This document shows positions 49,690-58,559 of a DNA stretch of 64,000 nt, one piece after another. Location of the stretch: NCBI GenBank assembly GCA_012934845.2, contig WNNJ02003202.1:1-64000 (forward strand), given 5' to 3'. Positions within the stretch are counted from its first letter, which is position 1. Every line of letters starts with the position of its first letter. A program made the position numbers and the translations under genes. The notes beneath the pieces were generated by a model. The model was given only the letters and a program-made list of their open reading frames with translations. It did not search any database and was not told the origin of the DNA. Origin of the DNA: Pomphorhynchus laevis (lineage: Eukaryota > Acanthocephala > Palaeacanthocephala > Echinorhynchida > Pomphorhynchidae).

Positions 49690-50260
49690 CCCATGATTAT
49701 ATTAAAGTTATTTCAATTGTCATCACCATCACCAGTCCACTCGAGTGTCTCCACTTGGTGAACGACTTCCTTTTGGCGTAGTTGTGATTGACCGCGAGCT
49801 AGTTGATACTGGTTCACGTGCTCGTTGGTATTTTCGGTTCGATGGTATGTTGACAGTGGTTCGCGAATTGGTCGTCGTAGACACATCGATGCAGTTTTTG
49901 CTACAGCTATCGACAACTTTGCTCTAAGCTGATTTATACACGTGGTATATTCTGTATTAAATTTTGATGCCATCTTTCTCGCGATTAATTGTATAATTTT
50001 GTTAGCATCTGGCCCGATGCCTCCGCTGGATGTCATCACAAATGGATAGAAACATCCTCTTTCAATTCTTGACACTCGCTCTTCGTACTTTGCTCGTTTC
50101 CTGGATTGATGATATTATAATCCCGCAGCCGGACCGGAAATGTATGATAAGGCAAGGCAGTTATAGACGCGTACATCCCAGAAGGATCGCTCCACGTTTC
50201 CATATTCCAAACTACTATATGCAATATCTAATCTTGCATCTGATGCACGAGTTGCTGTAG
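49690..50260 (-). mobile_element. Fragment of the RLE-type retrotransposon
   Basis: The minus strand reads RIERGCFYPFVMTSSGGIG with LRAKLSIAVAKTASMCLR, matching RIERAHFHPFVMSTTGGLG of the copy at 1-2860. It is a truncated C-terminal piece with frame breaks, and it stops about 20 bp before the next LINE fragment begins. Confidence 0.75.
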
Positions 50261-50279
50261 AATGCTAAGAAATTTCTTT

Positions 50280-52010
50280 TTGTTTTAATAATAATTTATT
50301 TAACGTGGCAAATGCATGCCAACTGCATGCTTGCATGACTACTAACAAAAAAACAGCAAAAGTCACAGATTAGTTCATTGTTGACATGGAATTGGATTTG
50401 GCGTTTGAAAAACGGCATTGAGGTTGATTGGCGGATATGAATGGGCATATGATTCCACGATAGAGGAGCAGCCACAACGAAGGAGCGGAATCCAGAAGAG
50501 CTAGAGTAGTTTGGAACATGTAAAAGAAGGGAATTACAGGAACGCAAGGAACAGTAAACAGAGCGAGAATTGTCGAGAAAAGGAAGGTTGAGAAATAAAG
50601 GGGTATGAAAAGTTGTAAGGCGAAAATAAATGATAAGATGAATTTGAACACGACAATAAATGGTAGGCTAACCGATAGAAACAAGATGGTGGGATGTATG
50701 ATCAAAACGACGAAGACGGAGGATAATTCGAACGGCTGCGTTAACGTTTCGTTGTAGTAGAAGAAGAGTGGATTTAGGTGAGTTGGAAAATAGACTAAGA
50801 CAATAATCGAGTCAAGAAAAAAAGGAGAGAAGATATGAGAGTCATACAAGAAGGGAAATCGATCAATCTACGAACTTGACGGAGGTTGCGGATAATCAGG
50901 GTAGATGAGCGTACTTTATCTCTAACGAAAGGTTTAAGTGAAAGATCGGTTGTCAAAATGGAAGCCTAGGAAAACGAGATTGTCAACGATAGGGAGAATT
51001 GTATAATTTAATGACATGGAGGGAGTCTCTACGCCAAAGCGTCTAAGAACGATCCACATTATTTTTGATTTATTAGGATTCAGAGATAGGCGAAGGGGAA
51101 GAAATATGATTGAAATTTGAGGCAAGACAGTTGGAAGCAGAAACACTAAGATCATGAATACGATTAGCAGGTGCGTGAACATAGATGAGAATGTCATCAG
51201 CATATTGCATAACATAAGAATTGAATGTAGGAAAAATTGAAGACAAATCACTGAGAAGAGAGAAAAGCAAAGGGCCTAATACGGAGCTTTGTGAAACACC
51301 GGACGGAATGGAAGAAGGATGGAACAGAGAAGAGTTAGAACAAACGTGAAAAGTACAGTTTCATAGATATGAAGAAAACTAAGCTACAGTGGGTAAAGAG
51401 AAGCCATAATCATGACGAAGACAATGGAGAAGAATCGAGTGATCGACGATGCCAAAAGCAGATGATAGATTAAGAGAAACTATGACACTACATAATTTTT
51501 GATCGCACGAGATGAGTAAGTTGTTATAAACTTTAAGACAGGCAATTTCATTATAGTGATTAGAGCGAAAAGCAGATTGGAAGGGAGGAAACAAGTTGGA
51601 GAAAAATAGATATGCATTAACTTGCTTAAAATCTAGACGCTCAAGGAGTTTAGAGAGGGTTGGAGAAGTGAGATAGGACGGTACGAAGATGTTAGTGAGG
51701 AATCGAGAGATTGCTTTTTGATGAGAGGACGAACAGTGGTGCATTTCCAGATGGAAGAAAATGTACGGCGGCGGATAAACAAGTTGAACAAAGTGGTTAG
51801 GAAGGGTGAGATAGATGATCAGATGTTTTTAAGCAAGTGGGTTGAAATTGGGTCAGAAGGAGAGATTTTATTATGTAATATCAGAAGAACCGAAGAAACT
51901 TCATCAGACGAAACGGGAAGAAGGTGGAATAGCTCTGGGAGGGAAATATTTAAAAAGAAGAGAGGATACAAGGGGCATATGGGTTGAACAGAAGTTAAAT
52001 TATATAGCTT
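50280..52010 (-). mobile_element. CR1/L2-like LINE fragment (3' half)
   Basis: Same family as 30029-33370. Minus strand: FQSAFRSNHYNEIACLKV and IVSLNLSSAFGIVDHSILL (51744-51379), [19 protein letters not shown] (near 51200) and the terminal CNSLLLHVPNYSSSSGFRSF (50547-50296). The 3' end near 50280-50320 shares CATTTGCCACGTTAAA with the full copy. The endonuclease half is missing and several stops and shifts break the RT. Confidence 0.88.
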
Positions 52011-52567
52011 TGCTGATAATAAGAAAATTCATCAGGATTTATGTTGCAAGGGGTAGATGATCGTGAAATAATTGAATTTTAATATTAAAAATTATAAATA
52101 TTAATTTATAATTTATAAATCAATAATTTGTAAATAATTTTTGTTGTATATTTCTTTTTTATTTTTATTTTTCGTGCTAATTTCTGAAGATGCTGGTAGT
52201 TACTAGGGAAATATCAAAATATTTTTTTGTCGGTCAACTATACTTGATTGTTCCTGAATATTTAAAAAACAGCCATATGTACTCAACGATTTATTTTTTA
52301 CAAATAAAACATGGCATAATGAACTATCAATTGAAATACCATTAAGGTTGTTAATGGCATTAAGGTTGTTCTTGCAAAATCTAAAAGCCGTAAAACAATT
52401 GTATTTTATTTAAACATCTAATAATCTATAATTACTTACATTGAATTCTATCTATCGTGCATACAAATCAACATTTTCAATACCAAAGGAACTTGAATAC
52501 GCGAGAAGAAATAATAAACGAAAATATGGAATTTCTATTTGAAGAAAAATATATAATATTTTTTAGC

Positions 52568-53718
52568 CTTCAATTAGTAGAATAATTTCCGTAAATTTAA
52601 ATATTGATTTCATTTTAATGTCGAGCAATTTTATACGAGTCTATCTAATTTATTTAGTCTATCTATTTTCTGCAAACTAATTCAATTAAATTAATCAAGT
52701 TAATTTACACTGTATTGTATGATATTCTTCTGTTAACATATTTCACTAGCTACTTATTTCCCTTTCCCGAAAGAATAAAGTGGCCATAGATACTTCATTT
52801 GTATACGAAAATACAAAAAATACTTGAACACGACCAGTAATATCCAGTATTCCGGATTATCTTTGATTGTAAAAATATCGATTACTAAAACCATGCTTTT
52901 CCTGGTGCAATTAAATTTCTGCCATATAAAAATTTGTAATTCTGCAAAAAAAGTAATTCTGTGAGATGGTAATTCTGCGAGAAAGTATTCTGCGAAATAG
53001 TAACCTGCAAAATGGTAATCTGCACGAAAGTAATTCTGCGAGACGGAAATGGAAATGTCGATAAAATGGAAATGTCAATAAAATGGAAATGTCAATTTAT
53101 TCGATAATAAAGGAGTGAATTTCGCTCTCTTCTTGTATATAATTTCTAAAACAGTCTGCATTAACAATTCTGGTTTTATTCCATATAATTCTGCAACATC
53201 AACTCTATACCAATGTTTTCCAAATCATCAGCTTTAACTTGGAACCTTTGGAAAAATCCAAAAGATAAGATTCAGTGATTGCTAAGCACGATGTGATCAT
53301 CCATTATTATCATTAGGTCAGCTAGGATTATATTTTATAATAGACCTATATTATACATTTAATTAGACCACCATTATATATTAATGACATGCTTACTGCT
53401 AAAGTGAAACTGGACTTGCTGATATGAACCATAGACGGATAGAATTGCTTATGTTTTCGAAATGCATTGTATACAGCGAATCCAGAAACAATAAAGCTTA
53501 TTGTCAATACAATGCTTTAACGAGGGCGAACCATCATGTTTTGAGGAAATCTAAAAATCAGTTTTAACTCTATGAATGCACGGTATCATAAATCAGGTGA
53601 AATTGAGAGCATTATTATTCTTAGACCACGTAGGAGCTAGTGCTCATACGGTGGCATCACAAAATACAAAAAAAGCACAAAAGAAAATACAGAGAAACTA
53701 ACATATAATGGTTGAGAT
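52568..53718. other. Spacer with a degenerate short tandem repeat
   Basis: Within 52930-53100 variants of GTAATTCTGCGAGAAA recur about six times, followed by AAATGGAAATGTC three times. No gene recognised. Confidence 0.5.
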
Positions 53719-54357
53719 TCACAGTACATTCCTCATAAACATTAGTTTTGACTTGGTCCGCACTATTTCCATAGGAAGGTTATTCCATTCCTTGGTAACT
53801 CTGATTACCATGCTGTTGAGCCCTTTCAACCGCCTGCAAACTTGATTAATAGTGAATTCGTGCCCTTTGTACGAGCTTCCGTCCGCAAAGGGAACATAAA
53901 ATAAAATTAAACTTGTAGGAGCATTAACAGCCTGCCATGTGACAACAAGATCCTTTACTCTTCGTTTAAGAGACATGGGTTTCATATTAAGGAGTGATAA
54001 GCGGTAATGATAGTGGAGGTCCCGTAGCAGCACATTTGATTGCTTTTCTGAGCGTTCTCTCTATCTGAAGATCTTCCTTCCTAGTTACTAGATACGATAA
54101 TTCGGAGCAATACATTATTATGTTTTCAGCATAAGCGTTAAACAGGAATGGAAAGTTTTTTTTACTGTGAGACGGAAAAAACATATCCTGATGACACCGA
54201 ATATTCTCAGAGCCTTGGAACCAATCGTATCAGTGTTCATTTTCGTTTTCAAATTGTTAGAAATAATTATTCCCCAAATCATTGATGTGATCAACAAGAG
54301 GTAAACGAGAGAACCGATGAAATAGCAAGCATCGCCGAATGTATGGCTAATGTGCAT
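53719..54357 (-). mobile_element. C-terminal tail of a different LINE
   Basis: Minus-strand pieces include GIIISNNLKTKMNTD (compare DLGV..D..L in LINE RT tails), NIIMYCSELSYLVTRKEDLQ, IERTLRKAIKCA and RLKGLNSMVIRVTKEWNNLP. These match the region after the RT in jockey/CR1-type elements, but the sequence is not that of the other LINEs in this window. Broken and truncated. Confidence 0.55.
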
Positions 54358-54639
54358 TGAGGTGCATTAAACATTATGAATTATGCATTATTAAGGTAAG
54401 GAAAGAAATCCCGAGTGGATGAATAATCGCGTATTAAATTCAATGGCATGTATTAACATTTTTACACCACTTTCACGAGAAGGTGATAAAAAATATAAAA
54501 ATTATACCCTGAAGCATAATAACAAAGCATAATAATAATGCTAAATCAAAATTTAATAATTAAATAATAAAATATATAATTGTTATAAGATTTTTTATAA
54601 TTTAAATCAAGTTAAAATAAAAAATTGAAATTTAAAAAG

Positions 54640-54800
54640 TCATTTTTATGAATTGACTAATAAATAACAGACGTTGTATCATAATAAGGATTATAGGACA
54701 TCATGAGGAACTGCTATGTTATCAGGTTTCGGTTCCCAATTCCTATACCCAACATAGCAGCAAGGCCAAATACATGCTAATGATGTATTTCCTCTGATTA
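54640..54800 (-). repeat. Penelope-associated stem-loop repeat, downstream copy
   Basis: On the minus strand CTGCTATGTT pairs with AACATAGCAG (10 bp) around a conserved loop region (GGAATTGGGAACCGAAACC). It is followed by CTTATTATGATACAACGTC and ATTTATTAGTCAATTCATAA. A related copy in the same orientation lies at 58385-58545, on the other side of the Penelope-like RT, so the two could be its terminal repeats. Confidence 0.6.
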
Positions 54801-54959
54801 AATTTGATTATCTAGTATCTTATTCTAATACAAAGTATATTATTTATTATCCATCCATAAAAAGTTAAATAGTTAAATGATAATATATGAAATATATGAT
54901 AATGACGTAATTCCTATGATTAAATTTGATTACCTGGCCTATCTTATTCTAATACAAAG

Positions 54960-57010
54960 TATATTATTTATTATCCATCCATAAAAATTTTCCGCTAATG
55001 ATTTTAAATTTATTTTTAATATTATTGTGTTGATTTATATATTTTACTATTTTCTGTTTGATGTTATTTTTATAGTAACCTAGTTTAAAATATGTATCTA
55101 TTAAATTATTTAAATGATTTTGAAGAAAGCCAATATCATTACAATATTGTTGCAATTCTTAAAATTTCATTATTTAATGTATTATATTTTATATTATATG
55201 GTATGCATGAATGCTCATGCAAAAATATGTTTCTTGTAAATTTAAATATATCATCTTTTATATAAGGTACCTGCATAAATTTTTTCGCTTATTATTAAAA
55301 GTTATTAGAATTAAATACATAATTGTCATCAGCATATCAGAGCATCTATTATATATCTTTCTATAGTTTAGATTTATTTTTTACACAGTTATGAACAAAC
55401 TCGTATTCTATGAAGCTTAAAAATAAGTCAGCGATAATTAGGCTATTATTACCTTCCATTAGTGCAACTGTTATTTGTCTAAATATAGACGCCCCTATTT
55501 TTAAATAATTTTGATTTATTAAAATATTTAAGGATTCTATTAATTCAATTTTATCCATACATTTATATTTATTTGATGGTATAATTTTTGTTAGATAGGC
55601 GTTATATATAAATGTTTCGCTTAAGAGTTTAAATTTTTTTAATAATATTTTGTTGATATATATTTTTTCTATTTTTGCTTGATGTTATTTTTATAGTAAC
55701 CTAGTTTAAAATATGTATCTATTAAATTATTTAAATGATTTTGAAGAAAACCAATATCGTTACAATATTGTTGCAATTCTTAAAATTTCATTATTTAATG
55801 TATTATATTTTATATTATATGGTATGCATGAATGCTCATGCAAAAATATGTTTCTTGTAAATTTAAATATGTCATCTTTACGATATAAATTAATAGTAGT
55901 TTTAATTGATGTTAATTTAATGCTCATATCAAGATATATACCTTCTTTATCATTAATATTGGTTTTATTAAGAATGAGGCTACCTGGATAAATTTGTTCA
56001 CTAATTGAATAAAAATTATTAGAGTTAAATACACATATATCATCAATGTATTGAAATATATATTTCATATCTTTATATAATTAAGATTTATTTTCTAAGC
56101 AGTTATGAACAAATTCATATTCAATAAAGCTTAAAAATAAGCCTAGCTATAATTGGGATACTATTACCACCCATTGGAACACATTTTAAATAATTTTGAT
56201 TTATTAAAATATTTAAGGATTCTATTAATTCAATTTTATCCGTATATTTATATTTATTTGATGGTTTAATTTTTGTTAGATAGGCGTTATAATTATTATA
56301 ACATATATATGTATATCTTTTTCCGAATATAAGATTAATTAATTTTACTAACGCTTCTTTAATATCTGCTAAATCTAGATTTGTATAAAGCGTACTAAAA
56401 TCGTATGTATTTATATTTTGAAAATTTATTCCTTTTGTCTGTTCTAAAAATTCTTTTGTAGAATTAATACTGAAATAGTGTTTTATACCAGTATTAATTT
56501 CGATTACCTTACAATATTTTTTAAAATGTGCTTTAATTACTTTAAGTATTTTATTCATATAGACAGAAAGTGGTTTTAATGTACATTTAAAACGCACTAC
56601 ATATGAACCTAGGTTTTATTGGATTTTTATGTAATTTTGGATTCCAATATAATATAGGTATAGTTTTATTATCTAATTCAACCTTTATACCCTTTTTATC
56701 CATTATAGAACAAGTGACTTGTAATAATTGTTTCTAAACTTAACTCACTACGTTCATATGTTGGATTTACATTTAAATCATTAGAATTAACCTCTTTCAT
56801 TAGTATATCATAATAAAGCTTTTTGCATATGAAGACAAAGTTATTACTAGCTTTATCAATAGTTGTTATTATATAGTTATCCTTTAATTTAGTAAGTTCT
56901 TTATACATATCTTTATTAATTTTATCTTTCCTTTTATAATTGTTTGTTATTTTTATTTTCTCTCTAATTTTATCTAATATATAAGTTATTACTAGCTTTA
57001 TCATATAATT
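54960..57010 (-). mobile_element. Penelope-like retroelement, RT with partial tandem duplication
   Basis: Minus-strand order: an N-terminal stretch with IITTIDKASNNFVFICKKLY (57004-56696); PILYWNPKLHKNPIKPRFIC (about 56670-56595); the RT fingers with NTYDFSTLYTNLDLADI, then VPMGGNSIPIIARLI (56597-56121); and a C-terminal part with YIDDICVFNSN and KFTRNIFLHEHSCIPYN (56068-55760). A second, shorter RT copy (55558-55361, then 55280-54964) follows. The motifs fit the Naiad/Chlamys-type Penelope-like elements; no GIY-YIG endonuclease was seen. Breaks occur between the pieces. Stem-loop repeats flank it on both sides. Confidence 0.75.
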
Positions 57011-57457
57011 TTTATATTAGTCATCATGTATCACATATACATACGATTGATATTTGTCACTTAAAAAAACAAATCAATTAAAATATTTTCATTTTTTTTG
57101 AAAAACAGTGTAAACTTTTAAATTTTAAATTTAAAAACATTACGTTAACTTGTTGATATTGTAATATATAACAGTTGCTTATAAAGCAGTTGAAATATTT
57201 ATATTATAATATTTCATTAAATATTATTTAATTATCTATTATATAGATAATTAACATTTTTTATTTTCTTTTTCTTCTCTGTGAACAATTTTGTCAATGA
57301 TTTTGCCCAGACGAAAGGCGCAAAGGGAAAATGAACTGTTTATTAATAAAATAATTCGATAAAAATATTACAAATCGTGAATCTCAAAAGAGAGTGAGAC
57401 CAATTCGCGTGAAATACGTTGTTATCATTGAAGCCAGACGCGGAAGAACGGTAGCAA

Positions 57458-57538
57458 GTACCGTTTCGTCATCACAATGACTCATCAGTGCCAGATCCCT
57501 CCCACTACTGGATGCAGAGGAGGACTGGCAGACGGCAC
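57458..57538 (-). ncRNA. Type-III hammerhead self-cleaving ribozyme, copy 1
   Basis: Minus-strand reading 57538 to 57458: GTGCCGT pairs with ACGGTAC (stem III, 7 bp with one G-U). Then the GTC cleavage triplet (cut between 57531 and 57530). Stem I is TGCCAG / CTGGCA, extended by TCCTCC / GGGAGGGA. Then the core CTGATGA, stem II GTCAT / ATGAC with a TGTG loop, and GAAA. Every invariant core residue of the hammerhead (C3 to A9, G12 to A14, the A15.1-U16.1 pair and H17 = C) is in place. Open at stem III, so type III. Confidence 0.9.
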
Positions 57539-57767
57539 ACGAGTCATATGTATGAAGTGCCAGAAAGATTTCTGGTAACTTCACATTAAGTGCTAAATTA
57601 GCACTACTGCTTCACCAAATAGGATCATTAGCAAAAGCACCGGCAAATGCCAGCTCAGGTCTCTTGAATATCGGCTAACTTAAATCATGAATCTCAAAAG
57701 AGAGTGAGACCAATCCGCGTGAAATACGTTGTTATCATTGAAGCCAGACGCGGAAGAACGGTAGCAA

Positions 57768-57848
57768 GTACCGTTTCGTCATCACAATGACTCATCAGTG
57801 CCAGATCCCTCCCACTACTGGATGCAGAGGAGGACTGGCAGACGGCAC
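57768..57848 (-). ncRNA. Type-III hammerhead self-cleaving ribozyme, copy 2
   Basis: Identical over the 81-nt core to copy 1 (GTGCCGTC at 57848-57841, CTGATGA, GAAAC and GGTAC at 57768), 310 bp away. The differences between the two tandem units fall outside the ribozyme. Co-transcription of both would release a 310-nt RNA. Confidence 0.9.
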
Positions 57849-58008
57849 ACGAGTCATGTGTATGAAGTACCAGAAAGATTTCTGGTAACTTCACATTGAG
57901 TGCTAAATCAGCACTACTGCTTCACCAAATAGGATCATTAGCAAAAGCACTGGCAAATGCCAGCGCAGGTCTCTTGAATATCGGCTAACTTAAATAAATC
58001 TTATACTT

Positions 58009-58080
58009 ATGAGTCATTGTGATGACGAAACGGTATTTGCTACCGTTCTTCCGCATCTGGCTTCAATGATAACAACGTAT
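58009..58080 (+). repeat. Truncated inverted copy of the hammerhead unit
   Basis: Plus-strand ATGAGTCATTGTGATGACGA, then AACGGTATTTGCTACCGTTC and GCTTCAATGATAACAACGTA, are the reverse complement of the corresponding part of units 1 and 2. The copy starts inside the CTGATGA core (here CTTATGA), so stems I and III are lost and it cannot be a ribozyme. Confidence 0.85.
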
Positions 58081-58384
58081 TACAAATTGGTAAATTTTAC
58101 TAAAATGGTTTAACTATTGTTCGTTATGTACTGTGCGAACCCCAGGATAGTAAAATAATATTTTTATGCAATCCGTGTGTCACATTTTCAGAAAATTTAT
58201 CAAAATAAGTATCACCTAATAATTAGATATCAGATATCAGATATCAGATTATAATATATAATATGATAGTATTACAGTATATATTTATAATATATATAAA
58301 AATAAAGATAAATAATAAATAAGTATAAGATTTTATACAATTAATATTTATATAAACTTAAAATTTAAAATTGAAATTTAAAAT

Positions 58385-58545
58385 AAAAATCAATTTTTAT
58401 GAATTGACTAATAAATAATATGCGATGTATTCGAATAATAAAGAGAGATCATCAGGAGGAACTGTTATTTATCAGGTTTCGGCCCCTATTCCTCGACCGA
58501 ACACGAGAGTGGGCCAAATACATGCTAATGACGTATTAAAGATGA
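58385..58545 (-). repeat. Penelope-associated stem-loop repeat, upstream copy
   Basis: It shares CGAGGAATAGGGGCCGAAAC, CTGATAA and TTTATTAGTCAATTCATAAA (minus strand) with the copy at 54640-54800, but the left arm of the stem is altered (TCTCGTGTTC), so the 10-bp stem is not kept. It precedes the hammerhead array in the minus-strand direction. Confidence 0.6.
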
Positions 58546-58559
58546 TATAAATAATTAAA

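Larger units (their letters stand above)
48193..52567. repeat. 4.4-kb segment bounded by ~400-bp inverted arms
   Basis: The left arm (48193-48605) and right arm (52179-52567) are inverted copies that match along nearly their whole length, for example TTTTTCTTCAAATAGAAATT, CATGGCATAATGAACTATCA and AGCATCTTCAGAAATTA in the appropriate orientation. The left arm has an extra internal duplication of about 24 bp near 48340-48370. The arms enclose a MITE and two retrotransposon fragments. No target duplication is evident at the outer ends. It could be a fold-back transposon that took in other elements, or an inverted duplication. Confidence 0.85.
57372..57991 (-). repeat. Two tandem 310-bp hammerhead-bearing units
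   Basis: Unit 1 is 57372-57681 and unit 2 is 57682-57991; the offset is exactly 310 bp with about nine differences (roughly 3%). Each unit contains one hammerhead ribozyme on the minus strand and starts AAATC.TGAATCTCAAAAG. A truncated, inverted third copy follows at 58009-58080. The array lies about 360 bp upstream, on the minus strand, of the Penelope-like RT. Confidence 0.95.

Noticed and set aside
51718-52060. Plus-strand open frames of 89 and 72 codons
   Set aside because: Antisense to the LINE RT fragment at 50280-52010.
57451-57467. Simple ACGGTA-GCAAG-TACCGT hairpin as stem III of the hammerhead
   Set aside because: With that pairing the cleavage triplet and stem I do not fit; the upstream GTGCCGTC gives a complete fold instead.
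58009-58080. Third hammerhead ribozyme on the plus strand
   Set aside because: The core reads CTTATGA and stems I and III are missing.
57372-58080. CRISPR-like array
   Set aside because: Only two long units without spacers, in a eukaryotic genome.
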